Origin: DASUBN01 sp036500225
GTDB lineage: Bacteria > Pseudomonadota > Gammaproteobacteria > Natronospirales > REEB76
Direction of reading: 5' to 3'
NCBI GenBank assembly: GCA_036500225.1
Contig: DASYCJ010000048.1
Coordinates: 1 to 15,948, forward strand
DNA: 15,948 nucleotides
Shown: in pieces, positions 1 through 7,723 of the stretch
Layout: each line of letters begins with the position of its first letter
Numbering within the stretch: the stretch's first letter is position 1
The notes under the pieces: model-generated
What the model saw: only the letters and a program-made list of their open reading frames with translations
Told to the model about the DNA's origin: nothing
Databases searched by the model: none
Program-made: the position numbers and the translations under genes

Positions 1-2222
1 GCGACGGGACTGCGCTGGCCGTCTTCCCACTGCAGGCCCATGGCGCCCATGCGGTCGCCGCCCACGAGGCAAGCTGCCAGGTCATGCCAGAGGGAGTTGA
101 ACATGGCATCCAGCCTGTTCGGGTCCTGCACCAGCACCCAGGCATGCAGCGGATGGTCCTTGCCGGTGGTGTCGGTGACGACCGCGGTCGGTTCATAGAG
201 TCCGGGCCGGGTATAGGTGTACTTGAAGCCGCCGCTGGCGCCGGCGGCGATGAGCGCCGGATCGCTTGTGACGATGTCGTAGTTCCCGTCACCGTGGGTG
301 GATATCCTGATGGCCTTCATCTCCTCACCATCCAGGTGGATACCGAAGGTGAGTGCATAGGGCGCCACCGCCACGCCGCGGCTGCCACTCACGAGCAGCT
401 CATCCACCGTGCGGGTGACCGTGGTGGATGGGGGTAGCGGTAGCTGCTGGACGACGAGGAGCCCCCCGGGGGTCCGTGCCGCGATCGTCAGGGTCTGATG
501 CCCGGATTCAGTGAGGCCCCCACCGGCGAACCGGCCGCCGTAGAGGAACGCGGCCGACTCACCCACGGTGATGCCCATGTCTGCGGGGCCCGCATAGGTG
601 CCGGTCACTTCGACCTGCCCGCCGGCGTTCACGATGGGATCGAGCTTCATCATCAAGGCGGGGTCGCTGCCATGCAGGTATACCGCATGGCCCTGCTTGA
701 CCTTATTGCTCAAGCGCACCGAATAGTAGTCGGCAGGGACACCGGCGACACTGACCTTCAGGCTGCCATCCTTGGCGACGGGACTGTCTGCATGGACTCC
801 GCTGTGTACGTCGGTGACGGTGACGGTCTCATCGCCCACTGCGGCGCCCGCGACACCGAGCAGCGTGACCTGGCCGGCAGTAGGACCCGGGATGAAATGG
901 ATACGCGTCGGGTCTGGGAGTCCGGTGCCCGGCAGTATGGCGGCACCGTGTGCGACCAGCAGTGCCATGACGGCCTGGATGCCAGGGATGCCTTGCGCGG
1001 AACCGAGCACCGACTTCGTCTGCCCTGCCCCCATCTGCGTGGCGAGGGAGAGCAGGTTCGCGGCGATATCGTAGGCCGAGACAGTGTCGAAACCGATTAG
1101 AGGGATAGGGTGAGTCGGGGTCATGGTGGCATTCACGTTGGCCCCATGGGCTAACAGCGTGTTCACGATGTCGCGTTGACCGACGAGGGTGGCCATCATC
1201 AGCGGCGTCAGGCCCTCCGCCGTGGGGATATTCACGTTCGCACCATGGGCGATGGCGAGGTTGATCAAGGCCAGCGCACCCACCGGATCCCTTGCGCTGC
1301 CGCTGATGATGCTGGTGAAGACCGTGTTGCCATCCAACATCTTCGCGTTCGCATCGGCACCGTGCTGGACCAAGGCCACCGCCAAGTCCGGTCTCTGGTC
1401 CCGGACCGCGATGGCGAGCGGCGGGTCCAGACCCGGGTCATGGGCATTCGTATCCGCGCCCTTGGCCAAGAGCTGGGTCACCGCCTGTGCATCATCCTTG
1501 CCGACGGCGATCATGAGGGGCGTATAGGGCAGGAACTTGTAAGGGCTCAAGAACCAGATATCGCCGCTTTGATATGCGGTGATCGTCACTATATTCGTGG
1601 GTTGGTGGAGGAAGGCGCCGCTCACGACGAAGTTCAGTTGTCCGCCCCATCTCTGCAACACGCAGGGGGTCGAGCCCCGGCCGTCCATCTCGAAAGTGCA
1701 ATCGAAACCCTGGATGGTGACGTGATAGATGGGCTTGCTGACCGGGGGCAGTGGTGTCTGCACCTCTGCGGCGGTGCCATCCCCCAAGAGGACCCGGGGA
1801 GGCTCGGCACTGGCACTGAACGTGACCGTAGGAGGCCGCTCGCCATCGAACACCTGGAGTACGCTCGCGAGTTTGAAAGAGGTGCTGGCTTGGGCTGGGC
1901 TGCAGTAGTAAGTCTGGCCCTGGATGTTGCAGCTGTAGACGTAGATGCCATCCGGCATGGTCAGACTGAATTCGAAGGGTTGATCCCCTGACGCAGTGAC
2001 CAGGATATGGCAGGGATAGTCAGCGGATCTCACTCCTGAGGCATCGATACCGCCGTCATGGAAAGCGCAGGTGTTGCCGCTGATCAGCAGGTCCTGTGTA
2101 TCTAAGCCATCCCCATTCGATCTCAACAGGGTAGCCTGGTTGGACTCGCTGGCTGCGAGGACCGGGAAGCCCAGCCCAAGCGAGACGAGTAAGACAGCCC
2201 TGGCTATCGAGTGACGGCGCAT
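1..2222 (-). CDS. Exported ankyrin-repeat protein with Ig/PKD-like C-terminal region (partial, C-terminus beyond left edge)
   Basis: Reading from ATG at 2222, the minus strand stays open for 740 codons to the window edge with no stop, so the C-terminus is missing. The protein starts with a Sec signal peptide (MRRHSIARAVLLVSLGLGF, cleavage probably after VLA near residue 23). A beta-rich region with several Cys follows (about 45-225). Ankyrin repeats come next: PLMIAVGKDDAQAVTQLLAK (about 232-262), PLAIAVRD..LVQHGADANA (264-294), a looser one ending AIAHGANVNI (about 332), TPLMMATLVGQRDIVNTLLA (336-364), and a degenerate fifth ending LLVAHGAAI (about 420). From about residue 437 onward it looks like Ig-like and PKD-like beta domains, followed by a helical piece starting DPNRLDAMFNSLW at residue 700. 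A purine-rich GGGGGAAGGG lies directly before the ATG. Ankyrin repeats bind proteins; because of the leader this one should act in the periplasm or outside. The partner is unknown. The domain calls rest on pattern reading only. Confidence 0.88.
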   Translation of the reverse strand, partial: MRRHSIARAVLLVSLGLGFPVLAASESNQATLLRSNGDGLDTQDLLISGNTCAFHDGGIDASGVRSADYPCHILVTASGDQPFEFSLTMPDGIYVYSCNIQGQTYYCSPAQASTSFKLASVLQVFDGERPPTVTFSASAEPPRVLLGDGTAAEVQTPLPPVSKPIYHVTIQGFDCTFEMDGRGSTPCVLQRWGGQLNFVVSGAFLHQPTNIVTITAYQSGDIWFLSPYKFLPYTPLMIAVGKDDAQAVTQLLAKGADTNAHDPGLDPPLAIAVRDQRPDLAVALVQHGADANAKMLDGNTVFTSIISGSARDPVGALALINLAIAHGANVNIPTAEGLTPLMMATLVGQRDIVNTLLAHGANVNATMTPTHPIPLIGFDTVSAYDIAANLLSLATQMGAGQTKSVLGSAQGIPGIQAVMALLVAHGAAILPGTGLPDPTRIHFIPGPTAGQVTLLGVAGAAVGDETVTVTDVHSGVHADSPVAKDGSLKVSVAGVPADYYSVRLSNKVKQGHAVYLHGSDPALMMKLDPIVNAGGQVEVTGTYAGPADMGITVGESAAFLYGGRFAGGGLTESGHQTLTIAARTPGGLLVVQQLPLPPSTTVTRTVDELLVSGSRGVAVAPYALTFGIHLDGEEMKAIRISTHGDGNYDIVTSDPALIAAGASGGFKYTYTRPGLYEPTAVVTDTTGKDHPLHAWVLVQDPNRLDAMFNSLWHDLAACLVGGDRMGAMGLQWEDGQRSPV

Positions 2223-2281
2223 CCCTTCCCCCAGATATACATATATAGAGGCGCCGATAGTCAGGGCCGCCTCATCGGGGT

Positions 2282-2290
2282 ATTAGAGCA
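2282..2290 (-). promoter_or_regulatory. Candidate extended -10 promoter for the ankyrin-repeat gene
   Basis: The minus strand reads TGCTCTAAT, 8 of 9 matches to the extended -10 TGnTATAAT. A weak -35 (CTCACA) lies 18 bases upstream. Transcription would begin near 2275 and leave a leader of about 53 nt before the ATG at 2222. The surrounding 12-mer CATGCTCTAATA recurs upstream of the MAPEG gene at 7643-7654. This is a motif match only. Confidence 0.35.
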
Positions 2291-2318
2291 TGTCCGTAAT
2301 CAGCCTGTGAGCCCTCTG

Positions 2319-4394
2319 CTAAGGCAAGGTCTTCGCCACTCGGAAGCCCATGCCCAGATCCCGGTACTCCGGTGGATTTCGTTCGCGGGTGGAGACGCGC
2401 AGCAACCAAGTCGGATAGAACCAGGAACTGCCGCGAGCTGAGCGCATGCATGACGCATCGCCTTCCGCTGCGCTGCCGTCCACGGGGGCTTTGCTGTAAT
2501 CGTCGCCGTAGCAATCTTCGGTCCACTGCCACACGTCACCGCCCATGTCGTACAGGCCGAAAGCATTCGCGGCTTTCTCTCCCACGGGGCGGGTGCGGCC
2601 GCCGGCATCTTCTTCGAACCAGGCATAGTCCGCTGCGTTGCGGTCGTCTTCTCCCCACCAGAACTTGCCGCTGGCTCCGCCCCGCGCCGCGTATTCCCAT
2701 TCCGACTCACTCGGCAATCGGTAAGCATTGCCCTTGGTCTTGCTGTTGAGCCAGGCCACGTAGGCCTTGGCATCACGCCAATCCACGCACACCACCGGAT
2801 CGCGATCGGTCTGCTTCAGCCCGGGACCGGGGTCTTCCCAATTCGCATCCGGGTGCAGAGCCGCGCCGGGATTGCCGTTCTCGTAGCAAGCCTTGGAGGT
2901 GACGTAGCCCGTCTCTTTCACGAAGGCCGCATACTCGCCGCGAGTCACGTCGTATTTGCCGAGTGCAAAAGCCTTGAGCGTGACCGTGTGTTGCGGGGCT
3001 TCATCCGAGACCGAGTCTGCTGTGGCGCCGTGGCTCACGGCCCAGGCTTTCTCCACATCCGACGAGCCCATAGTGAAGTGACCCGCGAGGATGGGCTGCA
3101 TCTCTGGGCAATCGGGGCAGTCGCGGAAAGACGCGGCCGCCTGACCCGGCTGCTTGAGCGCTTTCAGTGTGTCCTCAGCGCTCTGACGAATCTCGCCGCG
3201 CTGCTGGTCCGTGTCGGACCAGGACGAGGCCGGCAGCTTGTGAGCGTCCAGTATCGCCAGTGCCTTCTCGGCCGCCTGACGCGCCAGTTCATCCTGCCCG
3301 TCCTGGTGATAGGCATCCGCCAGATTGGTGAGGTTGTCCGCCGAATCCGGGTAGGCCAGGAGCACGAGCTTGAAGACCCCGAGCCCTGACTGCACGTCAC
3401 CCACGCGCATGTAGTCCTGGCCGATGATGCTCACGGAAATCTCCGGAAAGAGCTGTGCCTGCGGGTCCTTGCTGCGTGCTTCCGTGAGCTGCTGCGTCAC
3501 CTGGGCGACGCCGGCACTGCCACCCCACTCTAACTGGTCATAGATGTCGGCGGCTGCAAGGCCATCCGCTCGCGCATGGCCCGGCGTCTTGATGAGGGTG
3601 GTGGTGAACCAGTCCAGGATCAGACCGGGCAAGTCGCTATGGCTTTTGAAGAGATCGGTACCGTGGTTGTCGGTGGAAGGGACCTTGTTCTGGTCCGTGA
3701 AGGAAGTCTCGTACCACAGCCAAGGTGCATCCTGGGACGCGGCATACCGTACGAATCTCTTGCCGGGATTGGAAGACGTGGCGTAGAGCAGCTCCATGGC
3801 TTCCACCGTGGGCGGATATTCATCTGAGTCGGAGACCACGAACAGTCCGGGCGGGTCATCAGCACCATGCATGTACTGCAGGCCATCCCGGGTGGTCTCA
3901 CCGGACAGGAACACCAGCGACTTCATCTGCTCCGCATGGCGGCGCGCCGTCTCCACGCCGTTGACCACGCCGAAGGCGCCGGCCATGCCGATGCCGATAT
4001 CGGTCCTGTCCACTCCCGGCCGCGAGACCAGATACTGGAAGCCCGCATCCGCGTCGTTCTGGGTGGACTGAGTGAGGTGCCTGCGTTGCTCAGGACTCAG
4101 CTTGTCGAAGGACGTACCGCCGCTGTCGCCATGCAGGCGGATGTCGAGGGTGAGAGCGTTGATGCCTGCCGCCGCGAGCCGCCTCGCCACCTCATCCCAG
4201 CTCTTGCGGGACCTGTTGCCCTGATGCAGCAGCAAGGCCCCTGGCCCAGGCTTGCCGGCCGAGTAATAGGTGGCCTTGAGGGGCGTGCCATCCATCGAGG
4301 ATTTGAGGTCCACCACCTGGGGCGCGGGAGGTGTTGCCAGGGCTGCAAGGGGTAAGACCAGTGCCAGCAGTAGAACCGAGACGCCGATGCGCAT
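2319..4394 (-). CDS. Exported fusion: alpha/beta-hydrolase-like domain, TPR-like region, FGE/SUMF1-like domain; catalytic residues apparently lost
   Basis: 691 residues. ATG at 4394 has GGAG six bases upstream and opens a clear signal peptide (residues 1-20, LAALA before TPPAP). Residues about 30-270 follow the dienelactone-hydrolase type of alpha/beta hydrolase: LLLHQGNRSRKSWDEVARRL (54-73), LDIRLHGDSGG (83-93), VVSDSDEYPP (186-195) and NHGTDLF (243-249). The nucleophile elbow reads AGAFG (138-142), so Ala140 sits where Ser or Cys is expected, while the candidate Asp and His244 remain. Residues about 330-385 (YPDSADNLTNLADAYHQDGQ) look like TPR helices. From CPDCPEM (426-432) there is an FGE-sulfatase domain: AGHFTMGS, RLPSESEWEYAARGG (559-573), GLYDMGGDVWQWTEDCY (613-629) and RGSSW..GMGFRVA (654-687). 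The segment after RGSSW has no Cys, so the paired active-site Cys of true formylglycine-generating enzymes are absent. The protein may therefore bind rather than catalyse. It lies 96 bp upstream of the ankyrin gene on the same strand, so co-transcription is possible. Confidence 0.9.
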   Translation of the reverse strand: MRIGVSVLLLALVLPLAALATPPAPQVVDLKSSMDGTPLKATYYSAGKPGPGALLLHQGNRSRKSWDEVARRLAAAGINALTLDIRLHGDSGGTSFDKLSPEQRRHLTQSTQNDADAGFQYLVSRPGVDRTDIGIGMAGAFGVVNGVETARRHAEQMKSLVFLSGETTRDGLQYMHGADDPPGLFVVSDSDEYPPTVEAMELLYATSSNPGKRFVRYAASQDAPWLWYETSFTDQNKVPSTDNHGTDLFKSHSDLPGLILDWFTTTLIKTPGHARADGLAAADIYDQLEWGGSAGVAQVTQQLTEARSKDPQAQLFPEISVSIIGQDYMRVGDVQSGLGVFKLVLLAYPDSADNLTNLADAYHQDGQDELARQAAEKALAILDAHKLPASSWSDTDQQRGEIRQSAEDTLKALKQPGQAAASFRDCPDCPEMQPILAGHFTMGSSDVEKAWAVSHGATADSVSDEAPQHTVTLKAFALGKYDVTRGEYAAFVKETGYVTSKACYENGNPGAALHPDANWEDPGPGLKQTDRDPVVCVDWRDAKAYVAWLNSKTKGNAYRLPSESEWEYAARGGASGKFWWGEDDRNAADYAWFEEDAGGRTRPVGEKAANAFGLYDMGGDVWQWTEDCYGDDYSKAPVDGSAAEGDASCMRSARGSSWFYPTWLLRVSTRERNPPEYRDLGMGFRVAKTLP

Positions 4395-4464
4395 GGTGCA
4401 CTCCAGGTGATGCCTTGGGGGTACCGATAGAGGACCCGCTCACCCAGAGCGATATTTCGCTATT

Positions 4465-4806
4465 TCAGGCTAGACCGAGTCCAATCAAAAGGCGGTGAGA
4501 TCGGCTGGTGGGCGGCACGCGAAGCGCATGCAGCAACTCTCGTCGATGACCACGGCGCGGAATACTGAGCGGAGTGCCGGGTTCTGTATAGCCCCTCCCC
4601 TTTGAGAACCGGGAGTCATTCTTTTTTGCAGAATACCCGCGCACAAATCCACGATACAAACCACATGCAACAGCTATGCCGAGGGCACAAGCAAGACCGA
4701 GTCCATTTGATCCCCAGCTAAATCCGAGGGAGATCACGCCGAAGATAACAATCAGATAGATGAGCGGCCTCGCCGCGTGATACGTCCAGTGATCAACACT
4801 GAGCAT
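4465..4806 (-). CDS. Hypothetical small membrane protein, possibly frameshifted in its second half
   Basis: 113 residues as read. ATG at 4806 has AGGGGT about nine bases upstream. Two hydrophobic helices are clear: LIYLIVIFGVISLGFSW (15-31) and GLGLACALGIAVACGLYRGF (35-54). After GYSAKKN the protein becomes polar and Arg-rich with no recognisable fold. The switch happens at a run of six A in GCAAAAAAGAATG. Dropping one A would join the membrane part to another frame ending VIDESCCMRFACRPPADLTAF (stop near 4485), which looks at least as protein-like. Either the gene is frameshifted or the tail is simply unconstrained. The family is not recognised. Confidence 0.5.
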   Translation of the reverse strand: MLSVDHWTYHAARPLIYLIVIFGVISLGFSWGSNGLGLACALGIAVACGLYRGFVRGYSAKKNDSRFSKGRGYTEPGTPLSIPRRGHRRELLHALRVPPTSRSHRLLIGLGLA

Positions 4807-4856
4807 CGTTGTTTACCCCTACCCATCCTCAAGAGCGCCTCAACTGGGTGATAGTA

Positions 4857-4883
4857 GCCGCAAGCCGACGCTTTCCAAAGACC
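4857..4883 (+). repeat. Diverged copy of a short dispersed intergenic repeat
   Basis: GCCGCAAGCC, a spacer, then TTTCCAAAGACC (4872-4883). The last 12 bases are identical to 10206-10217, and the AAGCC block precedes them at a similar distance in both places. The copy lies about 50 bp upstream of the small membrane-protein gene and points away from it. This is the weakest of the three copies; its 12-base exact match could be partly chance. Confidence 0.4.
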
Positions 4884-5087
4884 CCAGCGAACTAAACGAA
4901 TTCAACCGAAGTTTTGACCCATCCCGATTATTCCTGAATCAATCTCATCGATACGAGACGTCTCCTGAACCGTCGCGCATGGATTTGCGGAAAGCCGCAC
5001 GGATTGATGGCGCGCAAGCCCTTAGTTTGCTGGATGACCGGTAATCCGGTGCATGCATCCCTTAATCTAGTCATCACGGAGGACATC

Positions 5088-5414
5088 ATGAGATACCTGT
5101 CTGCAACCCTATCCGGAATGTTGTTGGGCGCCGCAGCGCTCGCCGTATCGGCGGCTCCCGCTCCCAGCACTCAACCGACCACGCCGAATACCACCGCGCC
5201 CAGCCCGAACAATCCGATGACACCGAACAACCCCAATAACCCGGTGTTCCCGCACAACCCCGCCAGCCCGAGCACACCGCCGAGTGGCACTACCCACTGC
5301 CCGCCGGGCTCTGCCGGCGCACCCCACACCCGTGCGCCCTTCACCGGGACTGCGAGCCGCATACCCGGCACGCCGCCGCCTGGCCAGACCCCGCCGCTGA
5401 ACCCCTGCGGCTAA
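5088..5414 (+). CDS. Small exported Pro/Asn/Thr-rich protein, first of a tandem pair
   Basis: 108 residues. The ATG at 5088 is chosen over an in-frame start at 5004 because GGAGG sits five bases before it and a signal peptide begins there: MRYLSATLSGMLLGAAALAV, with AXA-type cleavage at SAAPA. The mature part is low-complexity and Pro/Asn/Thr-rich (runs such as NNPMTPNNPNNPVFPHNP). It then reads THCPPGSAGAPHTRAPF and ends LNPCG. The two Cys could form a disulfide. The downstream neighbour (5497-5769) repeats the leader, the C..SAG.PH block and the terminal PCG, so they are paralogues. Exported and disordered is what can be seen; the function is unknown. Confidence 0.75.
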   Translation: MRYLSATLSGMLLGAAALAVSAAPAPSTQPTTPNTTAPSPNNPMTPNNPNNPVFPHNPASPSTPPSGTTHCPPGSAGAPHTRAPFTGTASRIPGTPPPGQTPPLNPCG

Positions 5415-5496
5415 GGAGTAGACTCAAAGTCGATATCGCCGAGCGGGATCGCACCTGCTCCGGCGGATATCGCATGTCCATCTAGGAGAACATCAC

Positions 5497-5769
5497 ATGA
5501 GATATCTGTCTGCCTCTCTCTCCGGCCTGTTCCTGGGTGCCGCGGCGATTGCGGCCATGGCAGCGCAGCCCGCCGGTCCCGACCATATCGCAGCGCCGAG
5601 CGCCTCGACTCGCTGTCCGCAAGAATCTGCTGGTACCCCGCACCCACATCCACGTGCCCATGCTCACCCCGCAGCCCACGCCACCACGGCAGAGCGTGCC
5701 GCCCGGGCCGCGCGTCGTCGCACCACGCCGGTACCGCGAAAGGCAGAGCAGAATTCTCCCTGCGGCTAG
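5497..5769 (+). CDS. Small exported His/Ala/Arg-rich protein, second of a tandem pair
   Basis: 90 residues. The ATG at 5497 follows TAGGAGAACATCAC, close to the Shine-Dalgarno context of its neighbour. The leader MRYLSASLSGLFLGAAAIAA matches that of the upstream protein at most positions. The mature part keeps RCPQESAGTPHPHPRAHAHP and the final SPCG, but its middle is His-, Ala- and Arg-rich instead of Pro/Asn-rich. The +1 frame across about 5640-5720 reads as Pro-rich sequence (LTPQPTPPRQSVPPGP), so compensating indels may have recoded the middle; this is inference. The TAG stop shares CTAG with the convergent transporter gene. The gap to the first paralogue is 82 bp. Confidence 0.65.
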   Translation: MRYLSASLSGLFLGAAAIAAMAAQPAGPDHIAAPSASTRCPQESAGTPHPHPRAHAHPAAHATTAERAARAARRRTTPVPRKAEQNSPCG

Positions 5770-7055
5770 CGGGAGATGAACATCCATAAGGCCGCTGCAC
5801 CCATGAGTGCCGTGGTGAGCCATCCGAGAGCGGTGACCCACCAGGCCGCGACGAACTTGCCCATCACCGCCTTGCTGGAGGCTAAGATAACCACCACGGC
5901 GATGAGCGGCACCGCCACCACGCCGTTGATGACCGCGCTCCAGAACAGCGCCTTCATGGGGCTGATGGGCGAGAACTGGATAGCGAAGCCCACGAGCACG
6001 CTGACCACGATAACGATATAGAAACCCTTCGCCTCGGCGGGCTCCCGCTCCAGGCTCCCCTTCCAACCCATGGTCTCGGCCAGTGCATAGGCGCCGGAGG
6101 CCGCGAGCACCGGCACGCCCATTAGGCCCACGCCGACGATGCCGGTGGCAAACAATAGATAGGCATACGTACCGGCCATGGGTCGCAGGGCGTTCGCCGC
6201 GTCCGCCGCTGTCTGGATGTCCGTCTTCCCCGCCACATGCAGCGTGACGGCAGTAGCCAGGATGATGAAATACGCCGTGACATCCGAATAGAACATGCCG
6301 GTCCAGGTGTCCCGGCGTATTCGCCGCAGCTCCTTGGCCGCGGCGGCCGGCGCCCGCAGCAGGGACTGGGCGCGGGGCGGCGCGCGCATGTCCTCAACCT
6401 CCTGCGATGTCTGCCAGAAGAAGAGGTAGGGGCTGATGGTGGTGCCGAAGATGCCGACCACCACAGCCGCGGCCGACGAATCCAGCTTGAACCGGGGCCA
6501 AAGGGTGTGTCCCAGCACCTTCGCCCAGGGCACGTGGACGAAGAACAGGACCGCTATGTAGGCGAGCAATGAGAGGGTGAGCCACTTCAGGAACGAGACG
6601 TACCGGTGATAGGGCACGAAGAGTTGCAGCAGTAGCGTGATGCAGACGAACAGCGCGGTCATGAGATGGCGGTTCCAGCCGATCACCAGACTTGAAACAT
6701 CGCCCATGGCCGCGAGGTCGGCGCCGATGTTCAGGGTGTTGGCCACCAAGAGCAGCGCCACCACGGTCTTCAGCACCAGCGGCGGGAACTTGGCCTTGAT
6801 GTTGGCGGCCAGGCCCTTGCCCGTGACCCGGCCGATGCGTCCGCACATGGACTGGACCGCCGCCATGAGCGGGAAGGCCAGCGGCAGGGTCCAGAGCATG
6901 TCCAGGCCGAACTGGGCGCCGGCCTGGGAATAGGTGCCGATGCCGCTAGGATCGTCGTCCGCGACGCCGGTGATGATCCCCGGCCCGATGCTGAACCAGG
7001 GGCTCTTCTTGAGGCGCTGCCAACGGGTGTGGAGAGAAACCATGTGCGGGCTCAT
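5766..7055 (-). CDS. NRAMP-family (NRAMP-related) metal-ion transporter
   Basis: 429 residues, about 11 hydrophobic helices, inner-membrane. The N-terminus WFSIGPGIITGVADDDPSGI (residues 20-39) is the NRAMP helix 1 pattern, but the metal-site motif reads DPSG instead of the usual DPGN. GADLAAMG (111-118) matches helix 3. Helix 6 reads GTTISPYLFFWQTSQEVEDM (204-223), without the MPH of classical Mn/Fe transporters. It therefore belongs to the divergent part of the family and its substrate cannot be read from sequence; proton-coupled divalent cation uptake is the family default. A cytoplasmic insert rich in Arg and Ala follows residue 223. ATG at 7055 has no good Shine-Dalgarno; Met5 (7043) is an alternative. 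The last codons overlap the stop of the convergent small exported protein gene. Confidence 0.9.
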   Translation of the reverse strand: MSPHMVSLHTRWQRLKKSPWFSIGPGIITGVADDDPSGIGTYSQAGAQFGLDMLWTLPLAFPLMAAVQSMCGRIGRVTGKGLAANIKAKFPPLVLKTVVALLLVANTLNIGADLAAMGDVSSLVIGWNRHLMTALFVCITLLLQLFVPYHRYVSFLKWLTLSLLAYIAVLFFVHVPWAKVLGHTLWPRFKLDSSAAAVVVGIFGTTISPYLFFWQTSQEVEDMRAPPRAQSLLRAPAAAAKELRRIRRDTWTGMFYSDVTAYFIILATAVTLHVAGKTDIQTAADAANALRPMAGTYAYLLFATGIVGVGLMGVPVLAASGAYALAETMGWKGSLEREPAEAKGFYIVIVVSVLVGFAIQFSPISPMKALFWSAVINGVVAVPLIAVVVILASSKAVMGKFVAAWWVTALGWLTTALMGAAALWMFISR

Positions 7056-7208
7056 GGGGGCTTGTCTAACTACTCCAGATAATCACATCACCGCGAGAGA
7101 TGCGAATGTTCCAGTTCAGCATCTTGGAAAGACGGCTCCACAAGACGGCCGCATATGGTCTCGCTTGAACTTACGACTCTAAAGAACGCCGCGTCGGCAG
7201 CACCATGT

Positions 7209-7610
7209 TCATCCCGTGATGGACACCTTCGCCCACCAGGGCATGAAGAATATAGCGGTGTTTACGAAGAACCCCAGGTTCCAGAGAATCGTACGCGTCG
7301 TAGGCCAGTCGCCTACATAGGTCATGACGAACAGCAGACGAATGACGAGGAATGTCACCGCCAATGCGTCTATCCAATGCTGAGGTTGAGCCCTAAATTC
7401 AGCCAGCAGCACGGCGGCGGCGAAGAAGGGGAAAGTCTCGATGCCATTGATGTGGGCGCCGAGTGCCCGCGCACGGACGCCGGATGCATAGAAAGAAGGG
7501 TCACGTGGGTTCGAATTATCGAAAGCCTTGTAACCGAATGCCTTCACCGGCGCGATAGTGAGCAGATAGAGGATCACTGCTCCGAATATGGTCCATTCTG
7601 CGGTAGTCAT
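7209..7610 (-). CDS. MAPEG-family membrane protein
   Basis: 133 residues from ATG at 7610, chosen because AAGGGGG lies eight bases before it. In-frame ATGs at 7616 and 7634 are less well placed, since the first touches the Shine-Dalgarno and the second precedes it. Four hydrophobic helices. RARALGAHINGIETFPFF (residues 46-63) is the MAPEG signature, with His53, Asn55 and Glu58 in the conserved spacing (R-A-x-x-A-H-x-N-x-x-E). MAPEG proteins are trimeric membrane proteins, some with glutathione transferase or peroxidase activity; for the short bacterial members the reaction is mostly unknown. It is divergent from the SMR-like gene at 7724, with 113 bp between the starts. Confidence 0.9.
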   Translation of the reverse strand: MTTAEWTIFGAVILYLLTIAPVKAFGYKAFDNSNPRDPSFYASGVRARALGAHINGIETFPFFAAAVLLAEFRAQPQHWIDALAVTFLVIRLLFVMTYVGDWPTTRTILWNLGFFVNTAIFFMPWWAKVSITG

Positions 7611-7643
7611 CGGCATAACCCCCTTTGCAGACACTATCCGCCT

Positions 7644-7652
7644 ATTAGAGCA
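7644..7652 (-). promoter_or_regulatory. Candidate extended -10 promoter for the MAPEG gene
   Basis: The minus strand reads TGCTCTAAT inside CATGCTCTAATA, the same 12-mer as at the ankyrin gene (2281-2292). A start near 7637 would leave a leader of about 27 nt that contains the AAGGGGG ribosome site. No convincing -35 is present, which extended -10 promoters can tolerate. Confidence 0.4.
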
Positions 7653-7723
7653 TGCCTATATTGGTGCGGTCGCTGCGCATGATAGATTCAGTCTTCCACC
7701 CCTTCACAATGCGGGCCACCGCC

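Noticed and set aside
84..1991. Long plus-strand open frames (84-437, 498-1100, 1176-1991).
   Set aside because: They lie opposite the ankyrin-repeat gene, whose frame is open for 740 codons with recognisable domains; the plus-strand proteins show no fold and reflect high GC.
4955..4964. GAGACGTCTC palindrome with TCCTGAA repeated on both sides (4932 and 4963).
   Set aside because: It lies over 120 bp from the nearest start codon and has no supporting promoter; a 10-base palindrome alone is weak evidence for an operator.
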